In this document: piece after piece, positions 1 through 7,563 of the stretch
How positions within the stretch are numbered: position 1 is the first letter of the stretch
How the letters are laid out: each line of letters starts with the position of its first letter
Assembly (NCBI GenBank): GCA_902488525.1
Contig: CABTWP010000014.1
Location: 1-38,720 of the forward strand
Length of the DNA stretch: 38,720 nucleotides
Reading direction: 5' to 3'
Origin: an uncultured Collinsella sp.
GTDB taxonomy: Bacteria > Actinomycetota > Coriobacteriia > Coriobacteriales > Coriobacteriaceae
Program-made: the position numbers and the translations under genes
Notes under the pieces: model-generated
The model's input: only the letters and a program-made list of their open reading frames with translations
What the model was told of the DNA's origin: nothing
The model's database searches: none

Positions 1-42
1 GATGTATCCGCCGGTTGCCCCGCTATGCTCGAGCAGCTGTAG
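1..42 (+). CDS. possible C-terminal tail of an upstream gene (partial)
   Basis: Read from base 1, the plus strand gives 13 codons (DVSAGCPAMLEQL) and then TAG at 40-42. A 9-bp hairpin follows at once, which is the arrangement expected at a gene end. The stretch is too short to identify a family, and the open frame could be chance. Confidence 0.3.
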   Translation, partial: DVSAGCPAMLEQL

Positions 43-45
43 GTT

Positions 46-70
46 CGTGGGCGCCCGAACCGCGCCCACG
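46..70 (+). terminator. possible terminator hairpin
   Basis: CGTGGGCGC (46-54) is perfectly complementary to GCGCCCACG (62-70) across a 7-nt loop. It lies 4 nt after the TAG at 40-42. There is no T-run behind it, so an intrinsic terminator is only a possibility. Confidence 0.35.
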
Positions 71-79
71 GCATAAATC

Positions 80-143
80 GAGCGTAGATTTTCTCCCACT
101 TTGAGCGTTCAAGTGCGCTCTATACGGAAGAAAATCCACGCTC
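80..143. repeat. extragenic inverted repeat
   Basis: GAGCGTAGATTTTCT (80-94) pairs with AGAAAATCCACGCTC (129-143) with one mismatch. A smaller stem, CACTT/AAGTG, lies in the loop. It abuts the palindrome at 143-183. I see no second copy in this window. Confidence 0.6.
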
Positions 144-183
144 CCGGATGTGACAAAGGGACTGCCCCTTTGTCACATCCGGG
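143..183. repeat. TGTGACAAAGGG palindrome, copy 1
   Basis: CCCGGATGTGACAAAGGG (143-160) and CCCTTTGTCACATCCGGG (166-183) are perfect 18-bp arms around the loop ACTGC. The core ATGTGACAAAGGGACTG recurs at 1695, 12270 (imperfect) and 25646. This copy ends 7 nt from the stop codon of the DUF4143 ATPase and could serve as its transcript end, although no T-run follows. Confidence 0.85.
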
Positions 184-190
184 ACTGGCC

Positions 191-1552
191 CTAGACCGGA
201 TTGATCTCCAGCTTTATCCCCTCGGCGCAGGAGTCGCCCAAAACATCCGAAAGGGCCCAGGTCGCATATAGCGGCAAATAGAGAACCGCTCCGTTGCGCT
301 CAACGTTGCCTCTCGAGAAAACAATCCCGAGCCTTACGCCATATTCAGCCGTATCAAGCACATGACCGAGCGCAGCGTGCGCGTGGTAATAGGAGCCCGA
401 TTTAACCTCGATCGGAACAGCCGTCCCATCCGGCCCATCGACCACAAAGTCCACTTCACCGCGCTTTTTTGTCTGATAGTAGTAAAGCTGGCGATTTTGG
501 GCAGCCAGCTGCTGGGCCACCACGTTTTCGTAAATGCCGCCCAGGTTGGGCTCCTTGCTATCAAGATACGCCGCTTGGGCGACTCCAACGGGGTAGCGCG
601 CCATCAACATGCCCGTATCCGATTGATATAGCTTGAACTGCGATGGCCGCGCCGTCTTGAGCAGGGGCGTTTTTGGCTCGGTTACGATATCGGCTTTGAG
701 AGCAACGCCGGCATCGACAAGCCATACAAAATCTCGCTGGTACTTCTCATAATGCGCCTTGGGGTCAATGGAATTGAGCACGAAACGCTTGTGTTCGCCC
801 TCAAGCATAATGGGGAGCTGATCGTAGATGCTCTGCACCTGAAGGGCATGCCCGCTTGCATACTTGGAAATATCCCGTCGGTACTGTTCGTTGAGCTCGG
901 ACTGTAGCTGACGAACAGAGGCAAGGTCGCCCTGCGTGTCAAGGAAACGCTGCACGACCTCCGGCATTCCGCCGACAACGGTATAGGTCCTGAAGTTTGC
1001 CATCATCGCGTCATGAATGTAACCAGGAATGGGCTTCTCGCTGATACACGCGTCGCGTATCGTTTGGCGAGCCCCCTCGCTCACCCCGGTTGCCCAGCAA
1101 AACTCCTCAAAATCGAGCGGGAACATCCTAAGCTCGTGGACATACCCCACGGGATAGGACCTGACACCCTTGAACTGGGTCCCAAGCATTGACCCCGAAA
1201 ACGCCCAGCGGCACCTCCCGTCCTCAACAAGGAACTTTGCCATCGTCATGATGTCGGGGGCCTCTTGGACCTCATCGATAAACACGAGCGTTTTGCCTGG
1301 CGCTATCGGCTTTCCCGAAAGAAGCGTCACCCTGCTGATGAAATCATCGGCATCTCGCGCCTCGAGAAGAGCATCTTTTGCCTGGCGATTTTCCATGAGG
1401 TTGAGTTCGATGTAGGTTGCGTGGTTGGCTTTGCCAAACGCGCGAATCGAATAGCTTTTGCCGATCTGGCGAGAACCCGTGATGAATAAGGCCTTTTGCT
1501 CGGCAGACTTCAGCCAACGCTCCAGCTCTGCCGCTATTTTCCTGCGCAGCAT
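191..1552 (-). CDS. AAA+ ATPase with DUF4143-type C-terminal domain
   Basis: This is a 453-residue protein of the widespread AAA_14/DUF4143 family, whose cellular role is still unclear. Residues 26-33 form a Walker A loop (GSRQIGKS). Residues 89-94 form Walker B (LVFIDE), with D93 and E94 as the expected magnesium and catalytic residues. Near the C-terminus EVDFVV followed by PIEVKSG matches the restriction-endonuclease-like fold usual in DUF4143 proteins, and length is normal. I chose the ATG at 1552 because GGGGAG lies 5 nt upstream; an in-frame start 8 codons earlier lacks this. The gene stands alone, between two copies of the TGTGACAAAGGG palindrome, and three direct repeats lie in its upstream region. 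Family assignment is firm; function is unknown. Confidence 0.9.
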   Translation of the reverse strand: MLRRKIAAELERWLKSAEQKALFITGSRQIGKSYSIRAFGKANHATYIELNLMENRQAKDALLEARDADDFISRVTLLSGKPIAPGKTLVFIDEVQEAPDIMTMAKFLVEDGRCRWAFSGSMLGTQFKGVRSYPVGYVHELRMFPLDFEEFCWATGVSEGARQTIRDACISEKPIPGYIHDAMMANFRTYTVVGGMPEVVQRFLDTQGDLASVRQLQSELNEQYRRDISKYASGHALQVQSIYDQLPIMLEGEHKRFVLNSIDPKAHYEKYQRDFVWLVDAGVALKADIVTEPKTPLLKTARPSQFKLYQSDTGMLMARYPVGVAQAAYLDSKEPNLGGIYENVVAQQLAAQNRQLYYYQTKKRGEVDFVVDGPDGTAVPIEVKSGSYYHAHAALGHVLDTAEYGVRLGIVFSRGNVERNGAVLYLPLYATWALSDVLGDSCAEGIKLEINPV

Positions 1553-1571
1553 AGGCTCTCCCCTCAGTGTC

Positions 1572-1651
1572 ATCAAATGAAATGCAAAGTTTTATGCGCT
1601 TGATTATCGATGAAATGTAGGATTTTTAGAACCTAAAATCGGATGAAATGC
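1572..1651 (-). promoter_or_regulatory. three direct repeats upstream of the DUF4143 ATPase
   Basis: On the plus strand the motif ATC(R)RATGAAATG occurs at 1572 (ATCAAATGAAATGC), 1606 (ATCGATGAAATG) and 1638 (ATCGGATGAAATGC). The starts are 34 and 32 nt apart, close to three helical turns, so a protein could occupy them on one DNA face. They lie 20 to 100 nt upstream of the ATG at 1552. A TATAAT hexamer on the minus strand (1668 to 1663) is a possible -10 box but has no good -35. An operator role is inference. Confidence 0.5.
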
Positions 1652-1694
1652 AGAGATTTAGGATTATAAGCAGAAAGAAGGGGCAGCCCCAGCG

Positions 1695-1727
1695 AATGTG
1701 ACAAAGGGACTGTCCCTTTGTCACATT
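1695..1727. repeat. TGTGACAAAGGG palindrome, copy 2
   Basis: AATGTGACAAAGGGAC (1695-1710) and GTCCCTTTGTCACATT (1712-1727) are perfect 16-bp arms. It lies 8 nt beyond the stop codon of the small cysteine-rich gene (1736) and upstream of the ATPase gene. Together with copy 1 it brackets the ATPase. Confidence 0.85.
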
Positions 1728-1735
1728 GCGCTCGA

Positions 1736-2065
1736 CTACTCGTCGACGATCTCGGCGAGCCAGACGTTCAACGTATCGACCTCGGGGCAGCAGAACTTTG
1801 CCGTACCGGGCTCGTTGCCAGGCACGGTTCCGCCATAGCGCAGGATATCGATATAGGGAAAGCCCACATGGCAGGCCATGGCACACATCTTGCCGCGGTC
1901 TCGGTCGAAGTCAAAAACGTCGCCCGGCTTGTGACCATGGTGGCAGCGGCACGCACCCAGCTGATCCACGCAGCTCACGCGGATGCGCGGACGCTTGCCC
2001 CGCGGCGCGCCGAGCGGCTTGTTCTCGCCCGCAGGCTTGGCGCCGCCCTCGCCAGCATTACTCAT
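1736..2065 (-). CDS. small cysteine-rich protein, TIGR04076-like
   Basis: This is a 109-residue protein that resembles the TIGR04076 family of short, uncharacterised cysteine-rich proteins. Cysteines occur at SCVDQLGACRCHHG, CAMACHVGF and KFCCPEVD, with the histidine pair between them, which suggests metal binding. The first 25 or so residues are rich in Gly, Pro and Lys and look disordered. Its ATG overlaps the pyridoxal kinase stop in the arrangement ATGAGTAA, an 8-nt overlap, so the two genes are probably translated in a coupled way. The family call rests on overall pattern and no function is known. Confidence 0.7.
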   Translation of the reverse strand: MSNAGEGGAKPAGENKPLGAPRGKRPRIRVSCVDQLGACRCHHGHKPGDVFDFDRDRGKMCAMACHVGFPYIDILRYGGTVPGNEPGTAKFCCPEVDTLNVWLAEIVDE

Positions 2066-2882
2066 GGTCGATCACATCCAGGCAGGCCTCGATGGGAAGG
2101 CCAGCCGACTTGTCCTCTTGGTCGGCATTGCGCTCGATAAGCTCAGCCACCACGCGCATGGCATCGGACGTCGCGCGCTGCAGACTCCAACCTGCCGTAA
2201 CGCGGCCGACGAGCACCGCCGAGAACGTGTCGCCCGTGCCCGGGAAGTAAACCGGGATCAGGTCGAAGGGAATCGTGAAGTACTCCCCCGCCACATGGTC
2301 GTAACCGATGACGACATTCGCACCGTCGACCACAGCGCTCGTAATGACCACCGACTTGGCGCCCAGGGCACGCACGGCATCCACAAGAGCGCGGCCCTCA
2401 TCGGGCGTGATTTGCTCGACGATAGGCGTGTTGGTGAGCAAACAGGCCTCGGTGTAGTTGGGAACCGCGTAGTCGGCGCACTCGAGCAGGCTGCGCATGA
2501 GACCGATCGTGGATTCGGGCACGCCCGCATAGAGCTTGCCGTTGTCGCCCATGATGGGGTCGACGAACACCTTGGTGCCCTTTTGCGCACGACGGTGGCA
2601 AAAGTCCGAGATGATGCGCGTCTCTTCCTCAGTCACGATAAAGCCGGTCGAGATAGCGTCGAACTCAAAGCCGAGCTCCTCCCAGATAGCGAGGCTTTGG
2701 CGCACGTACTCGGTGGTGTCGTGGATGTAGAACTTGGGATAGTTGAGCGTATCGGACACCAGCGCCGTCGGCAGATTGTGGATGCGGTAGCCCATATGCG
2801 ACAGCACCGGCAGCATGGCGGAAAGCGCGACCTTGCCGTAGCCGCACATATCGTTGATCAGCAGCAGCTGAGTGTTCTTCAT
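2058..2882 (-). CDS. pdxY: pyridoxal/pyridoxamine kinase (ribokinase-like)
   Basis: This 274-residue kinase of the PfkB/ribokinase superfamily phosphorylates pyridoxal (and relatives) to salvage vitamin B6 in the cytoplasm. The N-terminus (LLINDMCGYGKVAL) matches the family's substrate and nucleotide region. DPIMGDNGKLYAG is the central motif typical of pyridoxal kinases, and PGTGDTFSAVL near residue 220 carries the anion hole and catalytic Asp. I chose the ATG at 2882 because GGGAG lies about 7 nt upstream; a start 8 codons earlier has no ribosome site. It is the first gene of a two-gene unit with the cysteine-rich protein. The choice between PdxY and PdxK cannot be made from sequence alone. 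Confidence 0.9.
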   Translation of the reverse strand: MKNTQLLLINDMCGYGKVALSAMLPVLSHMGYRIHNLPTALVSDTLNYPKFYIHDTTEYVRQSLAIWEELGFEFDAISTGFIVTEEETRIISDFCHRRAQKGTKVFVDPIMGDNGKLYAGVPESTIGLMRSLLECADYAVPNYTEACLLTNTPIVEQITPDEGRALVDAVRALGAKSVVITSAVVDGANVVIGYDHVAGEYFTIPFDLIPVYFPGTGDTFSAVLVGRVTAGWSLQRATSDAMRVVAELIERNADQEDKSAGLPIEACLDVIDHE

Positions 2883-3007
2883 GAGGGTCTCCCTTGGTTC
2901 GGGCACGGCGCAGCAGCGCCACAGTGCGACTAAGTGTAGCGCAGGGGACGTTGTGAGCGGGCGCTACGGTCGCGAAGAGCGCATTGTTGCGAAAAGGTTT
3001 CGGAAAA

Positions 3008-3038
3008 TGATCCCTTTTCCTCCGTCCCCAAGGGATCA
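3008..3038. repeat. hairpin between pdxY and marR
   Basis: TGATCCCTT (3008-3016) pairs perfectly with AAGGGATCA (3030-3038) around a pyrimidine-rich loop. It is one of three hairpins in the 447-bp gap between 2882 and 3330. No T-run follows. Function unknown. Confidence 0.5.
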
Positions 3039-3089
3039 CATGCACCGAAGCGGACCGTGGCGGAATCACAGGTTGAGGACGGACAGCGA

Positions 3090-3187
3090 AAGCGTTCCTA
3101 AGCGAGCAAGGTGACGTGAAAGAGGAGGGCATAGGCCTTGTGGCCATGCCCGACGATTGAACGTCAGATTGCCGCTTAGGAACGCTT
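3090..3187 (-). repeat. structured palindrome with GGGCAT core, copy 1
   Basis: Perfect 15-bp outer arms (AAGCGTTCCTAAGCG at 3090-3104, its complement at 3173-3187) enclose a short GACGT/ACGTC helix and an apical hairpin at 3127-3151 (GGGCAT, GGCC, loop, GGCC, ATGCCC). The minus strand 3160 to 3118 matches plus 7583-7625 at 37 of 43 positions by hand alignment. In the apical stem an A-T pair in one copy is a G-C pair in the other. The outer arms of the two copies are unrelated in sequence yet each is self-complementary. It may be a structured RNA or a small mobile palindrome; I do not recognise a named family. Confidence 0.7.
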
Positions 3188-3200
3188 GCAGCGTCGAGCG

Positions 3201-3228
3201 GTTACGGCGTTTGGCAAAACGCCGTAAC
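3201..3228. repeat. 12-bp perfect hairpin upstream of marR
   Basis: GTTACGGCGTTT (3201-3212) and AAACGCCGTAAC (3217-3228) flank a GGCA loop. It sits 18 nt before the -35 box of marR and might insulate that promoter from upstream transcription. There is no T-run on either strand. Confidence 0.55.
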
Positions 3229-3245
3229 TTAATAAGTTTGGTACC

Positions 3246-3274
3246 TTGACATTCATTTCTCATGCTCCTAGATT
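3246..3274 (+). promoter_or_regulatory. sigma-70-type promoter of the marR-ABC operon
   Basis: TTGACA at 3246-3251 and TAGATT at 3269-3274 are separated by exactly 17 nt. The -35 box is a perfect consensus match. Transcription would start near 3281, about 50 nt before the marR ATG. Confidence 0.7.
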
Positions 3275-3308
3275 GGTTAGGCACAAAACAATTTCACTAC
3301 CTAACTAA
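3273..3308 (+). promoter_or_regulatory. candidate MarR operator
   Basis: TTGGTTAGG (3273-3281) and CCTAACTAA (3300-3308) are inverted half-sites matching at 8 of 9 positions. They overlap the -10 box and the predicted transcription start. This position fits autorepression by the MarR protein encoded directly downstream. The 18-bp spacing is wider than usual for a MarR dimer, so two dimers or a different protein are possible. Confidence 0.5.
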
Positions 3309-3329
3309 AGAAAGGAGCGAAGATTAGAT

Positions 3330-3833
3330 ATGCGTGTTGAACCACTCGCCTATCCGCATGAACCCGGCGGCGACCCCTCACGGCCAGCAGACGAGCCCGA
3401 GACCCAGTCCGACAAAGACCGTCTCGCCAAGCGAATCCTCAATGGGCTGGGGTTTTGCGGCCATTACATGCATTTTCACGGCGGCGGCATATCTGGCAAG
3501 GCGCCTATTGTCTGCCTACTCGCCAAGCAGCCGACCGGCGAGCTGTCCCAACAGGAGCTCGGCATGCACTTCGACCTCAAGCCAGGGTCCCTTTCCGAGA
3601 TTCTGTCCAAGCTCGAACTGGGCGGTCTTATCGAGCGCAGTCGCAATCCCAAAGACCGTCGGCAGCTCACCATCCGCCTGACCGAAGCGGGATGGGAAAA
3701 GGCCCGTGTTGAGCAGGCAGCCCGCATTCGCTTTAGGGAACAGGCCTTTAGCGCCCTTACGCACGACGAGCGCGAGCAGCTCGCCGAAATGCTCGAGAAA
3801 ATCCGTGTAACCTGGGAGGAACTGGATGATTAA
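3330..3833 (+). CDS. MarR-family transcriptional regulator
   Basis: This 167-residue winged-helix protein is probably a ligand-responsive repressor of the exporter genes behind it. The wing region is clear: SQQELGMHFDLKPGSLSEILSKLE (HTH, about residues 73-96) followed by GLIERSRNPKDRRQLTIRLTEAG, where the DRR motif is a MarR hallmark. The first 35 residues are polar and likely disordered. A glycine- and histidine-rich stretch, HYMHFHGGG, precedes the HTH and could bind a metal or ligand. AAAGGAG at 3311-3317 is 12 nt from the ATG, a long spacing. The stop codon overlaps the next gene (ATGATTAA), so translation is coupled. Confidence 0.9.
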   Translation: MRVEPLAYPHEPGGDPSRPADEPETQSDKDRLAKRILNGLGFCGHYMHFHGGGISGKAPIVCLLAKQPTGELSQQELGMHFDLKPGSLSEILSKLELGGLIERSRNPKDRRQLTIRLTEAGWEKARVEQAARIRFREQAFSALTHDEREQLAEMLEKIRVTWEELDD

Positions 3834-5640
3834 AACCCTCATGGGCAGCATCCGCGACTATATGAAAGTCACCGTTGCCACGCCGTTGCTCGTGCTTGGC
3901 GAGGTGCTCTGCGAAATGCTGATTCCATTTATCACCGCCAACCTGATCGACGCCATCAAAGACGGCGCCACCGTAGCCGAGATGCTTCCCACCGCAGGCT
4001 TTTTGGTACTCATCGCGCTGACGTCGCTTGCTTTTGGCGCCGCGGCCGGCGTCACCTGCAGCCATGCGAGCTGCGGCTTCGCCAAGAACCTGCGTCACGA
4101 CCTGTTCTACAAGATCCAGACGTTCAGCTTTGCCAACATCGATGAGTTCTCGAGCTCCTCGCTCGTCACGCGCCTGACCACCGATATCAACAACGTGCAG
4201 CAGGCCTTTATGATGATCATCCGTATCGCCGTGCGCGCGCCGCTGGTATTGATCTTCGCCTTTACCATGGCATTTATCATGGGCGGCAGCGTTGCCATGG
4301 TCTACCTGGTCATCATTCCGCTGCTGGGCTTTGGGCTGTTCTTTATCATCTTTAAGGTGCGCCCCATCTTCTCGCGCGTGTTCCACAAGTACGACGCCCT
4401 TAACGAGTCCGTCGAGGAAAACGTCACCGGCATGCGCGTAGTTAAGAGCTATGTGCGCGAAGACTTTGAGAAGGAGAAGTTCGCGACCGCCGCACGCGAC
4501 GTCCAGATGGACTTCACCCGCGCCGAGAAGCTGCTCGCCTTTAACAACCCCATGATGAACATCTGCGTCAACGGCGCGTTTGTCGTCATCATCTACCTGG
4601 GCTCCAAGCTCATCATCACGAGCCAGGGCACGCTGTTCGACGTGGGCCAGCTCTCCTCGATCTTTACCTATGGCTTCCAGATCCTCATGAGCCTGATGCA
4701 GCTGTCGATGATCTTTGTCATGGTGACCATGGCCGACGAATCGGCACACCGCATTACCGAGGTGCTTGCCGCCGAACCCACGATCGCTGATCCCGCCGAG
4801 CCCGTGCTCGAGGTTGTCGACGGCTCCATCGACTTTGACCACGTGAGCTTTAAGTATTCCGCGCATGCGAAACGCCAGGCGCTCGACGACATCGACCTGC
4901 ACATTAAGAGCGGCGAGACCATCGGCATCATCGGCGGCACCGGCTCGGCCAAGTCCACGCTCGTAAACCTCATTGCCCGCCTGTACGACGCCACCGAAGG
5001 CACCGTGCGCGTAGGCGGCATGGACGTGCGCGACTACGGCTTGGACGCGCTGCGCCACCAGGTCGCCATGGTGCTGCAGAAAAACGTGCTGTTTAGCGGC
5101 ACCATTGCCGAGAATCTGCGCTGGGGCGACCCGAACGCCACCGACGAGGAGGTCCGCGAAGCGGCACATCTGGCCTGCGCCGATGAGTTTGTCGACGGCT
5201 TCCCCAAGGGCTACGACACCTGGATCGAGCAGGGCGGCTCCAATGTTTCCGGCGGTCAGAAGCAGCGCCTGTGCATTGCGCGTGCCCTGCTGCGTCGCCC
5301 CAAGATCTTGATCCTGGACGACTCCACCAGCGCCGTCGACACCAAGACCGACGCCAAGATTCGCGCAGGACTGGCAAGCTATCTGCCCAACACGACCAAG
5401 CTCATCATCGCCCAGCGCATTAGCTCCGTGCAGGATGCAGACCGCATCATCGTCATGGAGGGTGGCCACATCGCGCAGATCGGCAACCATGATGAGCTGC
5501 TTAAGACAAGCGAGATCTACCGCGAGACCTTTACCTCGCAGAACAAGATGTCTGCCGAGGGCGAGGAGGCCGTCGAAGCCGACACCGAGGCATCCGCAAC
5601 ACAAGCTCAGACCCAGGAAGGAGGCGAGGCACATGAGTAA
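3826..5640 (+). CDS. ABC exporter half-transporter, degenerate-site subunit
   Basis: This 604-residue protein joins an exporter-type transmembrane domain (about residues 15-310) to a nucleotide-binding domain (about 335-570). The signature is NVSGGQKQRL and Walker B reads ILILDDSTSAVD, with Asp in place of the catalytic Glu. That is the pattern of the degenerate subunit in heterodimeric exporters such as BmrC/BmrD. Walker A at residues 370-377 reads GGTGSAKS, so the glycine before the lysine is Ala375 (codon GCC at 4948-4950). The last 35 residues are acidic and Ala/Glu/Thr-rich. It overlaps the partner gene by 8 nt (ATGAGTAA). The substrate, possibly a drug or peptide, is unknown. Confidence 0.92.
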   Translation: MIKTLMGSIRDYMKVTVATPLLVLGEVLCEMLIPFITANLIDAIKDGATVAEMLPTAGFLVLIALTSLAFGAAAGVTCSHASCGFAKNLRHDLFYKIQTFSFANIDEFSSSSLVTRLTTDINNVQQAFMMIIRIAVRAPLVLIFAFTMAFIMGGSVAMVYLVIIPLLGFGLFFIIFKVRPIFSRVFHKYDALNESVEENVTGMRVVKSYVREDFEKEKFATAARDVQMDFTRAEKLLAFNNPMMNICVNGAFVVIIYLGSKLIITSQGTLFDVGQLSSIFTYGFQILMSLMQLSMIFVMVTMADESAHRITEVLAAEPTIADPAEPVLEVVDGSIDFDHVSFKYSAHAKRQALDDIDLHIKSGETIGIIGGTGSAKSTLVNLIARLYDATEGTVRVGGMDVRDYGLDALRHQVAMVLQKNVLFSGTIAENLRWGDPNATDEEVREAAHLACADEFVDGFPKGYDTWIEQGGSNVSGGQKQRLCIARALLRRPKILILDDSTSAVDTKTDAKIRAGLASYLPNTTKLIIAQRISSVQDADRIIVMEGGHIAQIGNHDELLKTSEIYRETFTSQNKMSAEGEEAVEADTEASATQAQTQEGGEAHE

Positions 5641-7552
5641 GGCAACGACCGCCGAGCGCGCGCTCAACCGCAAGGGTGGCACCATGTCGCGCCTCATCAA
5701 GACGCTCTTTGGCTTCTACCCCGTGCTTTTGCCCCTCGTCGTCGTCGGCGTGGTGCTCTGCGCCATCATCAACTCCATCGGCGCGACCTTCCTTCAGAGC
5801 GCCCTGCAGATTATTAGCGAATCGTGGCAGTCGGGCGATTGGGAAGCCGCGCAGCCCAAGATCGCACAGCTCGTGACCACCCTCGCCTGCATCTACGGCA
5901 TCGGCATCCTGTCCTCGCTCTTCTGGAACCGCGCCATGGCCATCGTCACGCAGGGCTCGCTGGAGAAGCTGCGCGAGAAGATGTTCAACCGCATGCAGGA
6001 CCTGCCGATCCGCTACTTCGACACGCACCAGCGCGGCGATATCATGAGCCACTACACCAACGACATCGACACGCTGCGTCAGATGATCAGCCAGTCGCTG
6101 CCCAACCTGCTCATGACGATCATCATCATCGTCACGGTGTTCTTTATCATGCTGTACTACAGCGTTTGGATGTGCCTGGTCATTGTGGCAGGCGTCGCCT
6201 TTATGACCTTTATGACCAAGCTGCTCGGCTCCAACTCCGCGCGCTTCTTTATTGCGCAGCAGGCCGAGCTCGGCGTGGTCGAGGGCCACATCGAGGAAGT
6301 CATGAACGGCCAGAAGGTCGTCAAGGCATTCTGCCATGAGTCTGCCGCCGAAGCCGATTTTGACGAGCGCAACGAAAAGCTCTTCGAGGTCTCGCAGAAG
6401 GCCAACATGTACGCCAACATCCTCATGCCCATCCTTATGAACCTGGGAAACCTGCTCTACGTGCTGGTCGCACTGGCAGGCGGCATTTTCCTGGCGCTGG
6501 GCGTGCCCAACCTGAGCATCTCGGGCATGGCACTGTCCATCGCCGTCGTGGTGCCGTTCCTCAACATGACCAAGCAGTTCTGCGGACAGATCGGCCAGAT
6601 CTCGCAGCAGATCAACGCCGTGGTCATGGGCCTCGCCGGCGCCGACCGTATCTTTGAGCTCATCGACGAGGAGCCCGAAGCCGACGAAGGCTATGTGACG
6701 CTCGTCAACGCTCAGGTGAACCCCGACACCTGGCAGCTCGAGGAGGCCGACCACCACACCGGCATGTGGGCGTGGAAACATCCGCACCGCGCAACCGGCG
6801 AGATCGAGTACGTGCCGCTGCGCGGCGACCTGGTCATGGACAACGTCGACTTTGGCTACACGCCCGACCACGAGGTGCTGCACGGCGTGTCCGTGTTTGC
6901 CAAGCCGGGCCAGAAGGTCGCGTTTGTCGGCGCCACCGGTGCCGGTAAGACGACCATCACCAACCTCATCAACCGCTTCTACGACATCGCCGACGGCAAG
7001 ATCCGCTACGACGGCATCAACGTCAACAAGATCCGCAAGGCCGACCTGCGCCGCTCGCTGGGCGTCGTGCTACAGGACGTGAACCTGTTCACCGGCACTG
7101 TGATGGATAACATCCGCTACGGCAACCTGGACGCTACCGACGAGGAGTGCATCGCGGCGGCCAAGCTCGCGGGCGCGGACGACTTTATCACCCGCCTGCC
7201 CGACGGCTACGACACCATGCTCACCGGCAACGGCGCGCAGCTGTCGCAGGGCCAGCGCCAGCTGATCTCGATTGCACGCGCCGCCGTCGCCGATCCGCCG
7301 GCAATGATTCTGGACGAGGCCACGTCGAGCATCGACACCCGCACCGAGGCCATCGTGCAGGCGGGCATGGATAAGCTCATGGAAGGCCGCACGACGTTTG
7401 TCATCGCGCACCGCCTGTCCACCGTGCGCAACTCCGACGCGATCATCTGTCTGGACCACGGCCGCATTATCGAGCGCGGCAACCACGATGAGCTGATCGC
7501 CAAGCGCGGGTATTACTACCAGCTCTACACCGGAGCGTTTGAGCTGGAGTAG
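5633..7552 (+). CDS. ABC exporter half-transporter, catalytic-site subunit
   Basis: This 639-residue partner of the preceding half-transporter has a six-helix exporter domain and a complete ATPase domain. Walker A is GATGAGKTT, the signature reads QLSQGQRQL and Walker B reads MILDEATSSID with the catalytic Glu. An extra segment of about 50 residues between the membrane domain and the ATPase domain (around DADEGYVTL-like and PHRATGEIEYVPLRG sequence) is seen in many exporters of this subgroup. I chose the ATG at 5633, preceded by AGGAAGGAGG and overlapping the upstream stop; the frame is open further upstream but lies inside the first gene. A hairpin and a terminator follow. Confidence 0.93.
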   Translation: MSKATTAERALNRKGGTMSRLIKTLFGFYPVLLPLVVVGVVLCAIINSIGATFLQSALQIISESWQSGDWEAAQPKIAQLVTTLACIYGIGILSSLFWNRAMAIVTQGSLEKLREKMFNRMQDLPIRYFDTHQRGDIMSHYTNDIDTLRQMISQSLPNLLMTIIIIVTVFFIMLYYSVWMCLVIVAGVAFMTFMTKLLGSNSARFFIAQQAELGVVEGHIEEVMNGQKVVKAFCHESAAEADFDERNEKLFEVSQKANMYANILMPILMNLGNLLYVLVALAGGIFLALGVPNLSISGMALSIAVVVPFLNMTKQFCGQIGQISQQINAVVMGLAGADRIFELIDEEPEADEGYVTLVNAQVNPDTWQLEEADHHTGMWAWKHPHRATGEIEYVPLRGDLVMDNVDFGYTPDHEVLHGVSVFAKPGQKVAFVGATGAGKTTITNLINRFYDIADGKIRYDGINVNKIRKADLRRSLGVVLQDVNLFTGTVMDNIRYGNLDATDEECIAAAKLAGADDFITRLPDGYDTMLTGNGAQLSQGQRQLISIARAAVADPPAMILDEATSSIDTRTEAIVQAGMDKLMEGRTTFVIAHRLSTVRNSDAIICLDHGRIIERGNHDELIAKRGYYYQLYTGAFELE

Positions 7553-7563
7553 TTCGGCCCGCC

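Noticed and set aside
3090..3187. SRP RNA or 6S RNA
   Set aside because: It lacks the GGAAGCAGC domain of SRP RNA, which is clearly present at 34422-34526, and it is too short and of the wrong shape for 6S RNA.
3757..5700. 647-codon minus-strand frame opposite the first ABC gene
   Set aside because: It is the antisense frame of a real ABC gene and has no recognisable domain or ribosome site.
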